Assembly (NCBI RefSeq): GCF_004363295.1
Contig: NZ_SNYQ01000003.1
Span: 1-64,000 of the forward strand
Direction: 5' to 3'
From: Mesocricetibacter intestinalis
GTDB lineage: Bacteria; Pseudomonadota; Gammaproteobacteria; Enterobacterales; Pasteurellaceae
Length of the DNA: 64,000 nt
Shown: positions 20,651 to 30,809 of the stretch, one piece after another
Position numbering within the stretch: the first letter of the stretch is position 1
Layout of the letters: each line of letters starts with the position of its first letter
Notes under the pieces: model-generated
What the model saw: the letters and a program-made list of their open reading frames with translations, nothing else
Database searches by the model: none
What the model was told of the DNA's origin: nothing
Made by a program: the position numbers and the translations under genes

Positions 20651-20666
20651 TACCTATTTATAGGTA
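20651..20666. promoter_or_regulatory. Predicted NarP/NarL 7-2-7 site (distal, perfect)
   Basis: TACCTATTTATAGGTA is a perfect palindrome that meets the TACYYMT heptamer consensus on both arms with a two-base gap. It is about 135 bases upstream of the FNR-like site and 25 bases downstream of the lipA terminator, so it belongs to the nrf side. Confidence 0.65.
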
Positions 20667-20689
20667 TTTAAATAAAATATGCTACATTG

Positions 20690-20724
20690 GATAAAAACAA
20701 AATGCGATCCCATAGGATCGCATT
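20690..20724 (-). terminator. Terminator of lipA
   Basis: AATGCGATCC at 20701-20710 pairs with GGATCGCATT at 20715-20724 around a four-base loop. On the minus strand it is followed by TTTTGTTTTT. It lies about 27 bases after the lipA stop codon. Confidence 0.85.
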
Positions 20725-20750
20725 CTAGCAGAGCAGAAAACTTAGCGACC

Positions 20751-21713
20751 TTACTTCACTAAGCCGCCGCTGGCCTGTAAATCAGCATGATAGGAAGAAC
20801 GAACGAAAGGACCGCAGGCGGCGTGTTCAAAGCCCATATCCTGTGCTTTAACCCGGAAATCGTCAAATTCTTCGGGCGGTACGTAACGGGCAACCGATAA
20901 ATGATGACGACTCGGTTGTAAATACTGCCCTAAGGTCAGCATGGTTACTCCGTTTGTGCGTAGATCACGCATCACTTCCAGAATTTCTTCATTGCTTTCG
21001 CCCAAACCGACCATCAGACCGGATTTGGTCGGAATATGCGGGAACATCGCTTTGAATTCCCTTAATAATTTTAATGACCACTGATAATCCGCCCCCGGCC
21101 GAATTTCCCGGTAAAGGCGGGGAACATTTTCCAGATTATGGTTGAACACATCCGGCGGGTTATCCTTTAATTTATCCAGTGCCTGCTCAATACGGCCGCG
21201 AAAATCCGGTACCAGAATTTCGATCTTGGTATGCGGGTTTAGACGGCGGATTTCCTTAATACATTCGGCGAAATGACCGGCGCCGCGATCGGGTAGATCA
21301 TCACGATCCACCGAAGTAATCACTACATAGCGCAGTTTCATATCTTGAATGGTTTCCGCCAGTTTTTTCGGTTCGTCCGCATCGGGCGGCAGAGGTTTTC
21401 CGTGCGCCACATCACAGAAAGGACAGCGCCGGGTACAGATGGCGCCTAAAATCATAAAGGTGGCGGTTCCGTGATTAAAGCATTCGTGCAGGTTCGGGCA
21501 GGAGGCCTCCTCACATACGGAATGTAATCCGTGTCTGCGCATACCGTTTTTAATACTTTCGATTTTAGCCGAATTTGCCGGTAACTTAATTTTCATCCAT
21601 TCGGGCTTTTTCAGTAATTCCTGATTCGGATCAATATTTTTTACCTGAATAATCGAGGTTTTCGCCGCATCGCGATATTTAACCCCGCGTTCCATTTTAA
21701 ATGCTGTTGTCAC
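20751..21713 (-). CDS. lipA: Lipoyl synthase
   Basis: LipA is a radical SAM enzyme that inserts two sulfurs into octanoyl groups on lipoyl domains. The auxiliary cluster motif [12 protein letters not shown] and the radical SAM triad CTRRCPFC are both present (about residues 61-72 and 87-100). The length of 320 is typical, and the C-terminus contains the conserved RSSYHA. The start is a GTG at 21713 with AGGA eight bases upstream; a later in-frame ATG corresponds to the E. coli [10 protein letters not shown] position, so the start could be six codons downstream. It follows lipB by 50 bases. Confidence 0.97.
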   Translation of the reverse strand: MTTAFKMERGVKYRDAAKTSIIQVKNIDPNQELLKKPEWMKIKLPANSAKIESIKNGMRRHGLHSVCEEASCPNLHECFNHGTATFMILGAICTRRCPFCDVAHGKPLPPDADEPKKLAETIQDMKLRYVVITSVDRDDLPDRGAGHFAECIKEIRRLNPHTKIEILVPDFRGRIEQALDKLKDNPPDVFNHNLENVPRLYREIRPGADYQWSLKLLREFKAMFPHIPTKSGLMVGLGESNEEILEVMRDLRTNGVTMLTLGQYLQPSRHHLSVARYVPPEEFDDFRVKAQDMGFEHAACGPFVRSSYHADLQASGGLVK

Positions 21714-21762
21714 GCTAGCGTTCCTATTTTTGCCAAACTATTTTTTAATTATTAAAAAATTG

Positions 21763-22407
21763 TTACAAATTATACCCTAAAAATTCGGCAAAGTATTTCA
21801 CTAATTTCACTGAAACCAGATCGCACTTCGCTTGCTCGGCCGGCACAAAATCCGCCAGCTGGCACATTTCCAGCCCGGCGTAACCGCAGGGATTGATATT
21901 TCGAAAGGGGTCGAGATCCATATTGATATTTAACGCCAGCCCGTGGAAAGAACAACCGCGCCGAATACGCAAACCTAAGGAGCAGATTTTTTTGCCATCT
22001 ACATATACCCCCGGTGCGTCCGCTTTTGGATAAGCGCTAATTCCGTAATCCGCCAGAGTTTTCACTACCGTCTGTTCAAGGGCGGTAACCAAACGGCGTA
22101 CGTTGAGCTCCCCCACCTCCGCTTTGTAACGCTTAATATCGATTAACACATACATCACCTGCTGGCCGGGACCATGGTAAGTAATCTGTCCTCCTCTATC
22201 CGATTGGACTACCGGAATCGAAGAGGGATACAGCAAATGTTCCGCCTTTCCCGCCTGCCCCTGGGTAAACACCGCAGGATGCTGAACCAGCCAGATTTCA
22301 TCCGAATCCTCTTGGCTGCGGCCGTCGGTAAACTCCTGCATTTTATGCCAGATTCGTTCATAATCCTGCAGTCCTAACTGCCGCACTATCAGACGTGGTT
22401 TTGTCAT
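21763..22407 (-). CDS. lipB: Octanoyl-[ACP]:protein N-octanoyltransferase
   Basis: LipB moves octanoate from acyl carrier protein to lipoyl domains, the step before LipA. The catalytic lysine is in [13 protein letters not shown] and the catalytic cysteine in NPCGYAG, the positions of the Lys/Cys pair in E. coli LipB. Length is 214 residues (E. coli 213). It lies in the order ybeD-lipB-lipA, as in E. coli. Confidence 0.96.
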   Translation of the reverse strand: MTKPRLIVRQLGLQDYERIWHKMQEFTDGRSQEDSDEIWLVQHPAVFTQGQAGKAEHLLYPSSIPVVQSDRGGQITYHGPGQQVMYVLIDIKRYKAEVGELNVRRLVTALEQTVVKTLADYGISAYPKADAPGVYVDGKKICSLGLRIRRGCSFHGLALNINMDLDPFRNINPCGYAGLEMCQLADFVPAEQAKCDLVSVKLVKYFAEFLGYNL

Positions 22408-22476
22408 AATATATCTTCTCTTAATATATGCAGCGGGAAAGCCGCGCGAATCGAATTTTATCTGCGCCCGAAAGGC

Positions 22477-22776
22477 TTACAGTACCATTCTGACCCCTTC
22501 GATTTTGGCCAGCTCCACATAAAGGGTTTCCACCTGCTCAATATTTTCCGCAATAATATCCACCGAAACGGAATTATAGGTTCCCTTGCTGCTGATATGT
22601 TCACGCGGATTATAATCACCCGGCGCATAACGCTGAATAACCACGAGGGTATCTTCCACCAGACCGGGACGATTTTTTCCGACGACCTTAAAGGTAAAGG
22701 GACAAGGAAATTCCAGCAAATCCTTTAATTGTTTTTGCGGAATATCGGTTAAGTTCATGGTTTTAATTTCTGTCAT
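22477..22776 (-). CDS. ybeD: YbeD/DUF493 family protein
   Basis: A small ACT-like ferredoxin-fold protein of 99 residues, with the family's characteristic [13 protein letters not shown]-like core present as [13 protein letters not shown]. The position between dacA and lipB is that of E. coli ybeD. Biochemical function is not established; a role near lipoate metabolism has been suggested only by context. The dacA terminator lies just upstream, so it may be expressed with lipB rather than with dacA. Confidence 0.88.
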   Translation of the reverse strand: MTEIKTMNLTDIPQKQLKDLLEFPCPFTFKVVGKNRPGLVEDTLVVIQRYAPGDYNPREHISSKGTYNSVSVDIIAENIEQVETLYVELAKIEGVRMVL

Positions 22777-22795
22777 TATTATTCCCTAAAATTAT

Positions 22796-22829
22796 TGAAA
22801 AAATTACCGCACTTTTCACAAAGTGCGGT
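22796..22829 (-). terminator. Uptake-signal dyad terminator behind dacA
   Basis: ACCGCACTTT and AAAGTGCGGT (22806-22815 and 22820-22829) form a perfect ten-base-pair stem with a four-base loop. On the minus strand AATTTTTTC follows. Both arms are exact uptake signals, so this is the well-known Pasteurellaceae use of paired signals as a terminator. Confidence 0.88.
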
Positions 22830-22867
22830 CAGATTTTTAGGATTTCAACCTCGGCTGCAGCCCTTGA

Positions 22868-24055
22868 TCAATCGAATAAGCTTTTTACCGTCAATACCAG
22901 CCAGTCCCAAGCTTTTCCGAATATGCCGCCTTCTTCTACATCCTGCATTACCTGTAGATTTACCGCCGCAATATCCTTACCGTCCAACTGATAAATCACT
23001 TTACCGACCTTTTGCCCTTTAGTTAAAGGGGCATACAGGTACTTATCATCTAACTGGAAGCGCGCTTTCACATCCGCATTCCGCCCTTTAGGTACGGTAA
23101 TAAATGCGTCCTGCAACACACCGAGCGGTACTTCACCGCTGCTGCCGTAATAGACAGTCTGATTGGATACCGCTTTACCGCCTTCAATGGTTTTAAAAGT
23201 ATCGAAGTTATTAAAGCCCCATTGGAGTAATTTTTTACTTTCGATTTCCCGTCCTTTAAAACTGGAAACCCCCATGACCACCGAAATCAGGCGCATATTA
23301 TCGGCATTGGTGGCGGAGGCGACTAAATTATACCCCGCTTGGCTGGTATGTCCGGTTTTCATACCGTCCACATTCATACTTTTGTCCCAAAGTAGGCCGT
23401 TACGGTTCTGTTGCTTAATTTTATTAAAGGTAAATTCCTTTTCCGCATAAATTTTATATTCTTCCGGCAAGTCCCGGATAATATGTGCGCCGATAATCGC
23501 CATATCCCGTGCCGATGAATACTGATTCGCATCGTCCAGACCATGCACCGTGGTGAAATGGGTATTTTTCAAACCGAATTGGGCAACATATTTATTCATC
23601 GTATCAATAAAATTCTGCGTGCTGCCGGATAGGTGTTCCGCCATCGCCACACAGGCGTCATTACCGGACACAATAATAATGCCACGGTTTAAATCGGCCA
23701 CTGAAACCTGCTGATTGAGATTCAGGAACATTTTCGAGGAATCAGGGAAATTTCTGCCCCAAGCACTATCGGTGATGGTAACCTTATCCGTGGTACGGAT
23801 ACGCCCCTGTTTAATAGCGTCGCCGATAACATAGCTGGTCATCATTTTAGTCAAAGAAGCGGGGTACTGGCGCTGATCCGGATTTAAAGCGGCTAATACC
23901 GCTCCCGAATTATAATCCATCAGAATAAAGGTTTGCGCGTTCAGTTGTGGCGGCGCAAGATTAAAGGGAGTTTCCTCGCCGAAAGCAGTGAAAGGGAGGG
24001 ATAAAGCGAAAGCCAACCCGGCAATTACGCTCTTTTTAATTGCTTTAGGTAACAT
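22868..24055 (-). CDS. dacA: D-alanyl-D-alanine carboxypeptidase (PBP5/6)
   Basis: DacA trims the terminal D-Ala from peptidoglycan stems and helps keep rod shape. A signal peptide ends near residue 27. The penicillin-binding motifs are SLTK (SxxK), SGN (SxN) near residue 130 and KTG near 235. A C-terminal amphipathic segment (GKAWDWLVLTVKSLF) matches the membrane-association helix of PBP5. Length is 395. It follows rlpA by 23 bases and ends in a uptake-signal hairpin. Confidence 0.95.
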   Translation of the reverse strand: MLPKAIKKSVIAGLAFALSLPFTAFGEETPFNLAPPQLNAQTFILMDYNSGAVLAALNPDQRQYPASLTKMMTSYVIGDAIKQGRIRTTDKVTITDSAWGRNFPDSSKMFLNLNQQVSVADLNRGIIIVSGNDACVAMAEHLSGSTQNFIDTMNKYVAQFGLKNTHFTTVHGLDDANQYSSARDMAIIGAHIIRDLPEEYKIYAEKEFTFNKIKQQNRNGLLWDKSMNVDGMKTGHTSQAGYNLVASATNADNMRLISVVMGVSSFKGREIESKKLLQWGFNNFDTFKTIEGGKAVSNQTVYYGSSGEVPLGVLQDAFITVPKGRNADVKARFQLDDKYLYAPLTKGQKVGKVIYQLDGKDIAAVNLQVMQDVEEGGIFGKAWDWLVLTVKSLFD

Positions 24056-24078
24056 CTAAGCATCCTTTATTTAAGTCA

Positions 24079-24891
24079 TTAATGATAAGTATAGACAATA
24101 AGCTGTTGTTTTCTGTCGAGTTTACTCAATGCTATTTTTAACTGATTAACATCCGATTTTGTCGCCAGATTTTCAAAATGAAGTTCAAATTTATTGCCGT
24201 TCCGTTTAATTTTACTTTTTATATCTTTATTTTGTACCAGCTTTTGCTGTAATTCATTCGCTTGTTTTTCTGTTTCCACATTTACGATGCGCATACTGTA
24301 AGGCATGCTCTTATCCGTTAAGGATGAGGTCAGAATACGCTTCTGAGCGGCATCGGTTCTCGCCGCCTTTGCCAATGCCGGTGCGGCGGCGCCGGAAATA
24401 GCGCCGTTGCGATCCACATGCAGCGCCTCCACTCTGACCTGGCCCACCCCGGCGCGAATCATGCCGATTTCACTTGCCGCCGCACGAGATAAATCCATAA
24501 TCCGAGTTTTGGCAAAGGGGCCGCGATCATTAATTCGTACAATCACTTTTTTATTATTGGCCAGATTGGTAATCAGCGCATAGGAACCTAAAGGCAAGGT
24601 TTTATGTGCCGCGGTAAAAGCGGAAGCGTCATATTTCTCACCGCTGGCGGTACGGCGACCGTTAAACCTGCTGTGGTAATAACTTGCCGCACCTTCCTTG
24701 GAATAATGTTTTCCATGTTTATGGGTTTTGGTGGTATAGGATTTTCCTTTCACCACATAGCTGGTTGATTTGGTTACCGTCCCCTGATAAGTCAGCTTCG
24801 GACCGTTAATACCGTATTGTTTGTGCGTTTCTGCCTGGCTAAAAAAACTCACCAGTAACGTCAACAACGCTAAGAACGTTTTAAATTTCAT
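24079..24891 (-). CDS. rlpA: Septal-ring RlpA-like lytic transglycosylase
   Basis: RlpA proteins cleave naked glycan strands at the division site. Present are a double-psi beta-barrel domain (about residues 70-155, with [11 protein letters not shown] and VRINDRGPF) and a C-terminal SPOR domain (about 195-270) for binding denuded peptidoglycan. The signal peptide ([20 protein letters not shown]) has no lipobox cysteine, so this copy seems to be a soluble periplasmic protein, whereas E. coli RlpA is a lipoprotein. Whether it acts as an enzyme, as in Pseudomonas, cannot be read here. It lies between rodA and dacA. Confidence 0.9.
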   Translation of the reverse strand: MKFKTFLALLTLLVSFFSQAETHKQYGINGPKLTYQGTVTKSTSYVVKGKSYTTKTHKHGKHYSKEGAASYYHSRFNGRRTASGEKYDASAFTAAHKTLPLGSYALITNLANNKKVIVRINDRGPFAKTRIMDLSRAAASEIGMIRAGVGQVRVEALHVDRNGAISGAAAPALAKAARTDAAQKRILTSSLTDKSMPYSMRIVNVETEKQANELQQKLVQNKDIKSKIKRNGNKFELHFENLATKSDVNQLKIALSKLDRKQQLIVYTYH

Positions 24892-24959
24892 AATAGTGTA
24901 ACTCTGGTTTTCCTAACTCATCTTAAATAATACTTATCATAAGAATATCAAATTTGAAA

Positions 24960-26078
24960 TTAGTTCCCTTTATGATAAAGGGTGCGCTTATGCGTATGCA
25001 CGGACATAATCAGTCCGAACCCGGCCATAAGTGAAACGAAAGAAGTTCCGCCATAACTGATTAAAGGTAAAGGTACGCCGACAACCGGCAGAATACCGCT
25101 TACCATACCAATGTTTACAAAAATGTAAACAAAAAAGATTAGGGTCAGTGCGCCGACCAGGATACGCCCGAATGCAGTCTGAGCCTTTGCTCCTATAATC
25201 AAACCGCGCACAATAATAAAGAAATACAACATCATAAGCAGGGCGATTCCCACCATGCCGTACTCTTCGCTTAATACCGCAAAAATAAAATCCGTATGCG
25301 GCTCGGGCAAAAACTCCAGCTGCGACTGCGTCCCCAGCATCCAGCCTTTGCCCCATAATCCGCCGGAACCTATGGCAATCTTAGACTGCAGAATATGATA
25401 TCCCGCCCCGAGCGGATCCTTTTCCGGGTCCAACAGCATTAATACACGCATACGCTGATAATCATGCATCAGATAAAGCCACATAATCGGAATAAATGCC
25501 GCCAAGCCGACCAATGCGGATAAAATCAGCCACCAGCTCATGCCCGCCAAGAATACAACAAATATCCCCGAAGCACTAACTAAAATTGAGGTGCCCAGAT
25601 CCGGCTGAATCGCCACTAACAATGTGGGAAAGATAATAATCAGCAAGGCGATTAAGGTTTCCGAAATTTTCGAGGGCATACTGCGGTTCCCCAAATATAC
25701 CGCAACCATCAGCGGTACCGCCAGTTTAACGATTTCCGAAGGCTGAAAACGCAAAACCCCGAGATCCAGCCAGCGTTGAGCGCCTTTACTGGTCGCCCCG
25801 ATCATATCAACCAGAATTAGCATAATAATACCGGCGATAAACAAATAAGGAGCGACTTTCTGATAAAAGCGCGGCGGAAACTGCGCCATCACAATCATGA
25901 CGATAAAGCCTAATATCACTTGGATCAGACGATTGCGAAACATGACTTCGCTGCCGCCGGCGGCACTGTATAATACGATTAAGCCGTAGCCTGAAATCAG
26001 AATAAGTCCGAGCAACAACCAAAAATCCAGATGCAGGCGCGGCCATAAATTAGAAAGTAAAGACTTTTTTTCTGTCAT
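24960..26078 (-). CDS. rodA: Rod-shape SEDS glycosyltransferase RodA
   Basis: RodA polymerises lipid II for cell elongation together with PBP2. The 372 residues carry ten or so membrane helices and the SEDS signature near the C-terminus ([14 protein letters not shown]). The product starts four bases inside the mrdA stop codon, so translation is coupled to its partner. The DLGTSIL segment (residues around 160) contains the conserved catalytic-region aspartate of the family. Confidence 0.96.
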   Translation of the reverse strand: MTEKKSLLSNLWPRLHLDFWLLLGLILISGYGLIVLYSAAGGSEVMFRNRLIQVILGFIVMIVMAQFPPRFYQKVAPYLFIAGIIMLILVDMIGATSKGAQRWLDLGVLRFQPSEIVKLAVPLMVAVYLGNRSMPSKISETLIALLIIIFPTLLVAIQPDLGTSILVSASGIFVVFLAGMSWWLILSALVGLAAFIPIMWLYLMHDYQRMRVLMLLDPEKDPLGAGYHILQSKIAIGSGGLWGKGWMLGTQSQLEFLPEPHTDFIFAVLSEEYGMVGIALLMMLYFFIIVRGLIIGAKAQTAFGRILVGALTLIFFVYIFVNIGMVSGILPVVGVPLPLISYGGTSFVSLMAGFGLIMSVHTHKRTLYHKGN

Positions 26079-28036
26079 TCCGTTATATCCTGTCTTTCCG
26101 GCTCCGCCGCTGATTCATCTACCTTTTCCTGCGCCGCGGCGGTTAATTTAGGCAGGCGCTGATTCAGATAATAATCCATAATCCGGCGCACTACCGGTGC
26201 GGCATTACTGGAACCGCCGCCGGCGTTTTCCAAAATAATCGCCACTACGACTTTCGGCTGCTGATAAGGCGCATAAGCGGTAAACCAAGCATGATCGTGC
26301 AATTCTTTTCTTAACTGACCGGCATTATAGGTCTGATTTTCTTTCAGACTGAAAACCTGCGCCGTACCGGATTTCCCCGCCGCATCATAGGCGGCACCGG
26401 CAAAAGCCTTACGTCCGGTACCGGCCGCCGAATTAATGACGTTATACATTCCCCGCTTCGCCGCTTCCCAGTATTCTTTCTTAGGTTCGCGAATATCCTC
26501 ATACAACAATGGATCATGATAATACTCAATATCGGCGCCGTGCATTTCTTTCATCAGGTGCGGCGTATTAACCTTACCGTTATTGATCAGCACCGCCGTA
26601 GCCTTGGCCAGTTGCAGCGGAGTGGCAATCCAATACCCCTGCCCGATTCCGACGGGAATGGTATCGCCGATCACCCAGGGCTTTTTATATTTCTTTTGCT
26701 TCCATTCTCTGGTAGGCATAATCCCTGCGGTTTCTTCATGCAAATCAATGCCGGTCGGCATCCCAAAACCGAAGCGCTTCATCCATTCCGCCATGCGATC
26801 TATTCCCATTTTGTAGGCAACCTGGTAAAAAAAGGTATCGGAGGATTCGGTAATAGCTTTTTGTAAATCCGTATTACCATGGCCGCTTTTCTTCCAATCG
26901 CGAAAGCGCTTAGTGCTGTTCGGCAACATCCAATACCCCGGATCGAATATGCTGGTGCTCTGGGTGATTACCCCTTCGGTCAGTGCCGCCACCGCCATAA
27001 AAGGCTTCACCGTAGAAGCGGGCGGATAAGCCCCCTGCGTTGCTCGGCTGTATAAGGGGCGATCAGGATCATTGAGCAGTTTGGTATAGTCGGAACCGGA
27101 AATACCGCCTACAAACAGATTATTATCATAACTCGGACTGGAAACCATCGCCAGAATACTGCTGTCCTGCGGATCCAGCACGACGGCAGCCCCTTTCTGC
27201 CCGTTCAGCAATTCGGTAATAAACAGTTGCAGCTCCAAATCAATGGTCAGATGAATACTTTGTCCGGCCACCGGCGGCTGTTCGCTCAGCTTACGTATCA
27301 CCTTACCGCGGTTATTGATTTCTACCTGTTCATAACCTGCCCGTCCATGCAAGCGCTCTTCATAATAACGTTCAATCCCCAGTTTTCCGATATCCGCCGT
27401 ACCGGCATAATTCGCTTCCTTTTCTTCTTTTTTCAAACGTTCGGCATCTTTATCATTAATTTTCGCCACATAACCCAGAATATGCGTCAGAGGCTCGCCG
27501 TACAGGTAATGGCGCTCGAAGTAGGGACGAATGTCAAGGCTCGGGAAACTGTACTGATTCACCGCAAAACGGGCGATTTGCTCTTCGCTCAAATCAGCTT
27601 TCAATAAAATCGGCGTATAGCGTGAGGAACGGCGCCGTTCCTTGTTAAACTTCAGTAAATCTTCATCGGTTAAACCGACGATTTCTCTGAGCTCGTCGAA
27701 AGTGCGGTCTAAATTTTCCACTTTTTCCGGAATAATGTATAAGCCGAAATGGGTCAAATTCTCCGCCAGCAATTTACCGCTGCGATCATAGATCAATCCG
27801 CGTGTGGGCGGCACCGGTAGCAACTTAATTCGGTTACCGTTGGAACGGGTCTGGTATTTATCGTAGTCGAGAACCTGCAAATGATATAAATTGGTAAATA
27901 AAACAAGGGTTAATACCAGAATACCGATAAAGGCGATTAAGGCCCGGCGGGCGAACAGATTGCGTTCCGCTTTATTGTCGCGGATAGGCTCGTGCTTCGG
28001 GGCGGCAAAAAATCTGATTAAAAAATTGATCTTCAT
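26075..28036 (-). CDS. mrdA: Penicillin-binding protein 2
   Basis: PBP2 is the elongation-specific transpeptidase. One membrane helix (about residues 28-50) precedes the dimerisation domain and the transpeptidase domain with SxxK in [13 protein letters not shown], and KSGTAQ. Length, 653 residues, is near the E. coli value (633). It lies directly before rodA, and rlmH ends 38 bases upstream. The C-terminus is acidic and poorly conserved. An uptake signal lies within it at 27700-27708. Confidence 0.96.
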   Translation of the reverse strand: MKINFLIRFFAAPKHEPIRDNKAERNLFARRALIAFIGILVLTLVLFTNLYHLQVLDYDKYQTRSNGNRIKLLPVPPTRGLIYDRSGKLLAENLTHFGLYIIPEKVENLDRTFDELREIVGLTDEDLLKFNKERRRSSRYTPILLKADLSEEQIARFAVNQYSFPSLDIRPYFERHYLYGEPLTHILGYVAKINDKDAERLKKEEKEANYAGTADIGKLGIERYYEERLHGRAGYEQVEINNRGKVIRKLSEQPPVAGQSIHLTIDLELQLFITELLNGQKGAAVVLDPQDSSILAMVSSPSYDNNLFVGGISGSDYTKLLNDPDRPLYSRATQGAYPPASTVKPFMAVAALTEGVITQSTSIFDPGYWMLPNSTKRFRDWKKSGHGNTDLQKAITESSDTFFYQVAYKMGIDRMAEWMKRFGFGMPTGIDLHEETAGIMPTREWKQKKYKKPWVIGDTIPVGIGQGYWIATPLQLAKATAVLINNGKVNTPHLMKEMHGADIEYYHDPLLYEDIREPKKEYWEAAKRGMYNVINSAAGTGRKAFAGAAYDAAGKSGTAQVFSLKENQTYNAGQLRKELHDHAWFTAYAPYQQPKVVVAIILENAGGGSSNAAPVVRRIMDYYLNQRLPKLTAAAQEKVDESAAEPERQDITE

Positions 28037-28074
28037 TTATCGCATTCTTCGCTTATGTGCGGCTCCGTTCAATC

Positions 28075-28542
28075 TTATTCGCGGTGATAAGGATGGTTGG
28101 CGGTTAAAGACCAGGCGCGATACAGGCTCTCCGCCACTATCACTCTGACCAGCGGATGAGGCAAGGTCAACGGCGACAGCGACCAACTTTGCTGTGCGGC
28201 GGCTTTGCATTGTGCGGACAGCCCTTCCGGCCCGCCGATTAATAAACACAGATCTCTCCCGTCATTTTTCCAGCCTTCGAGCTGCTGAGCCAGCTGAGGG
28301 GTCGTCCAAGGTTTGCCGGGAATATCCAAGGTTACAATCCTGCCCTTACCGCAAGCGGCGAGCAAGGCTTTGCCTTCCTGGTCCAGAATGCGCTTGATAT
28401 CGGCATTCTTTCCCCGTTTCTGTGCCGCTATTTCAATTAATTCCAGCGGCATATCCTTTGGAAAACGGCGCTGATATTCTTCAAATCCCGCCGTTACCCA
28501 ATCGGGCATTTTTGTTCCTACCGCAATCAACTGAATCTTCAT
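28075..28542 (-). CDS. rlmH: 23S rRNA (pseudouridine1915-N3)-methyltransferase
   Basis: RlmH methylates pseudouridine 1915 of 23S rRNA in the assembled ribosome. It is a small SPOUT-fold enzyme of 155 residues with the SAM-binding knot motif [10 protein letters not shown] near residue 104. Length equals E. coli RlmH (155). It abuts rsfS, with no gap between the rsfS stop and its ATG. Confidence 0.95.
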   Translation of the reverse strand: MKIQLIAVGTKMPDWVTAGFEEYQRRFPKDMPLELIEIAAQKRGKNADIKRILDQEGKALLAACGKGRIVTLDIPGKPWTTPQLAQQLEGWKNDGRDLCLLIGGPEGLSAQCKAAAQQSWSLSPLTLPHPLVRVIVAESLYRAWSLTANHPYHRE

Positions 28543-28851
28543 TTACGCCCACAGTTTTTCCAGCTGGTACATATCACGGCTTTCGCGCTGCATAATATGG
28601 ACGATAGCCTGACCGAAATCTACCACGACCCAATCCGCCGTCGCCTTTCCTTCCTGCCCGAAGGTTTCAAAACCGGCCTGTTTGCTTTCATCAATAAGTT
28701 TCTGTGCCAGCGCCGCGACATGGCGACCGGAGGTACCGGTACAGATAATCATATCCTCGGTAACGGAAGACTTGCCCCGAACATCAATACATTGAATTTC
28801 CGCGGCTTTTAGATCGTCCAGTTTAGTTACAATAAAATCGACTAAATTCAT
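28543..28851 (-). CDS. rsfS: Ribosomal silencing factor RsfS
   Basis: RsfS binds uL14 on the large subunit and blocks joining of the subunits when nutrients are short. The 102-residue product carries the family's IDVRGKSSVTEDMIICTGTS core and ends close to the DWVVVDFGQAIVHIM segment. It is the first gene of the rsfS-rlmH-mrdA-rodA-rlpA-dacA run, the same order as in E. coli. Confidence 0.95.
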   Translation of the reverse strand: MNLVDFIVTKLDDLKAAEIQCIDVRGKSSVTEDMIICTGTSGRHVAALAQKLIDESKQAGFETFGQEGKATADWVVVDFGQAIVHIMQRESRDMYQLEKLWA

Positions 28852-29021
28852 TTCGTTTCCTATAAATCAAAGGGCATAATTTTAGCACGGGATTGGCAAA
28901 ATCGGAATAAATACCGTTTTCCGTCCGAAATCCCCGCCGCCGGCTCCCTTATCCCGATCGGTAAAATTCAGATAAAAACTTTGCTTTTTTTGACCGCACT
29001 TTTCGCCGCGATAATAAACTC

Positions 29022-29072
29022 CGGAAAGAAAAATACCGGACCTGTAAAAGTTATCCGGTATTTGTTTTTACT
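29022..29072 (-). terminator. Terminator of miaB
   Basis: AAATACCGGA at 29031-29040 pairs with TCCGGTATTT at 29054-29063 around a 13-base loop. On the minus strand TTTTTCTTTC follows; a T-run is also present on the plus strand. It begins about 18 bases after the miaB stop. Confidence 0.8.
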
Positions 29073-29080
29073 GCTTACCC

Positions 29081-30505
29081 CTAGGCGACAAATTTACCGA
29101 CGCCCAGTTCGTCTTCCTTACGGGTTCGGTACATTACCGCTTGCGGCGACTGCAGTACTCGCAGCCCCATTTGCTCTTCCGTACGCACCACTTCGCCGCG
29201 TAATGAATTAGTCCATACATCGGTGATTTTAATATCCACAAATTTGCCAATCATATCCGGCGTGCCTTTGAAATTGACGATACGATTAGTTTCAGTACGC
29301 CCGGTTAATTCCATAATGTCCTTTTTCGAAGGCCCTTCCACCAGTACGCGCTGTTCGGTACCGAGCATGGCACGGCTAAACTGCGCCGCCTGATTATTAA
29401 TACGCTGCTGTAACAGATATAAGCGCTGTTTTTTCTCTTCCTCGCTGACATCGTCCGGCATATCCGCCGCCGGGGTTCCCGGACGGGCGGAATAGATAAA
29501 ACTAAAACTCATATCGAAATTTACCTGCGCAATCAGGTTCATGGTTTCTTCAAATTCCTGCGCCGTTTCTCCCGGGAAGCCAACGATAAAATCCGAACTA
29601 ATTTGAATTTCCGGACGTACCTTTCTCAGCTTGCGGATAATGGATTTATATTCCAATGCAGTATGGCCGCGTTTCATCATGGTCAGAATACGATCGGAAC
29701 CGCTTTGTACCGGTAAATGCAAGAAGCTGACCAGTTCCGGCGTATCACGGTATACCTCGATAATATCGTCGCTGAACTCAATCGGGTGGCTGGTGGTAAA
29801 ACGTAAACGATCAATACCGTCAATAGCCGCCACCAGGCGCAGCAACTCGGCAAAGGTGCAGATACCGCCGTCAAAAGTCGGGCCGCGATAGGCGTTTACG
29901 TTCTGACCGAGCAGATTAACTTCGCGTACCCCCTGTTCCGCCAGCTGAGCGATTTCGAACAATACGTCGTCAACCGGACGGCTGACCTCTTCGCCGCGGG
30001 TATAGGGTACCACGCAGTAAGTGCAATATTTATTACAGCCTTCCATAATGGAAACAAAGGCTGTCGGTCCTTCCGCTTTAGGTTCGGGCAGGCGATCGAA
30101 TTTTTCGATTTCCGGAAAGCTAATATCCACCACGGAACTTTTTCCGCCGCGGATTTGATTAATCATCTCCGGTAAACGATGTAATGTCTGAGGCCCGAAT
30201 ATAATATCCACATAGGGAGCGCGTTCGCGAATATGTTCGCCCTCTTGGGAAGCCACACATCCCCCTACCCCGATAACCAGATTAGGGTTGCTTTTCTTCA
30301 GCTCTTTCCAGCGCCCCAACTGATGGAAAACTTTCTCCTGGGCTTTTTCCCGAATCGAACAGGTATTGAGCAATAATACGTCCGCTTCTTCAGGAATATC
30401 GGTAAGGGTTAAACCATGGGTACTGGCCAACAAATCCGCCATTTTGGACGAATCATACTCGTTCATCTGACAGCCCCAGGTTTTAATATGTAATTTTTGT
30501 GTCAT
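29081..30505 (-). CDS. miaB: tRNA-2-methylthio-N6-isopentenyladenosine synthase MiaB
   Basis: MiaB is a radical SAM methylthiotransferase that modifies adenosine 37 of tRNAs. In order: the N-terminal MTTase domain ([13 protein letters not shown], with later cysteines in [10 protein letters not shown] and VGGCVAS binding an auxiliary 4Fe-4S cluster), the radical SAM motif CNKYCTYC near residue 157, and a C-terminal TRAM domain (about 380-445). Length is 474 (E. coli 474). The gene is monocistronic in appearance, with its own promoter and terminator. Confidence 0.97.
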   Translation of the reverse strand: MTQKLHIKTWGCQMNEYDSSKMADLLASTHGLTLTDIPEEADVLLLNTCSIREKAQEKVFHQLGRWKELKKSNPNLVIGVGGCVASQEGEHIRERAPYVDIIFGPQTLHRLPEMINQIRGGKSSVVDISFPEIEKFDRLPEPKAEGPTAFVSIMEGCNKYCTYCVVPYTRGEEVSRPVDDVLFEIAQLAEQGVREVNLLGQNVNAYRGPTFDGGICTFAELLRLVAAIDGIDRLRFTTSHPIEFSDDIIEVYRDTPELVSFLHLPVQSGSDRILTMMKRGHTALEYKSIIRKLRKVRPEIQISSDFIVGFPGETAQEFEETMNLIAQVNFDMSFSFIYSARPGTPAADMPDDVSEEEKKQRLYLLQQRINNQAAQFSRAMLGTEQRVLVEGPSKKDIMELTGRTETNRIVNFKGTPDMIGKFVDIKITDVWTNSLRGEVVRTEEQMGLRVLQSPQAVMYRTRKEDELGVGKFVA

Positions 30506-30575
30506 ATCGCTTAATTATTAATCCTTTGCAATCAAAGCAGGGGCCTCGAAAGGGCGCCCGAAAAATCAGTGGGCT

Positions 30576-30604
30576 ATTTTACCCATTTGCACCAATTATG
30601 ACCA
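30576..30604 (-). promoter_or_regulatory. Candidate miaB promoter
   Basis: On the minus strand TGGTCA (30604-30599) and TAAAAT (30581-30576) are spaced by 17 bases. The -35 matches four of six positions. Transcription would begin near 30569, about 65 bases before the miaB ATG. Confidence 0.45.
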
Positions 30605-30734
30605 GTTAAAAAGCATATTTTCGCCTGATTTTATCCCTTCGAGTTAGTTTCACCGGCGGCGATTTTCTTTCGGACAAGAATCACCGGCCAATTCCGGCCT
30701 TATAAAAATAGCCTAATAAGGTTTTTAGCGGGCA

Positions 30735-30766
30735 ATAAAAAAGTGCGGAAAATTATACCGCACTTT
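30735..30766 (-). terminator. Uptake-signal dyad terminator behind cpdA
   Basis: AAAGTGCGG at 30740-30748 and CCGCACTTT at 30758-30766 pair as a nine-base stem around a nine-base loop; the right arm belongs to a perfect uptake signal, and the left arm diverges after its eighth base. TTTTTTATTG follows on the minus strand. Confidence 0.82.
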
Positions 30767-30809
30767 AACTGTTTAGCTTCTCTGTTTACCGCCTCCGAGC
30801 CACTCCGGT

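Larger units (their letters stand above)
30506..30809. other. Intergenic region between miaB and cpdA
   Basis: This 304-base gap holds the miaB promoter at its left and the cpdA terminator at its right. The middle (about 30640-30720) has inverted G/C-rich segments around CCGGTGATT and AATCGCCGCCGG that could fold on the minus strand, but they lie upstream of the proposed miaB start site. I see no convincing open reading frame. Confidence 0.6.
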
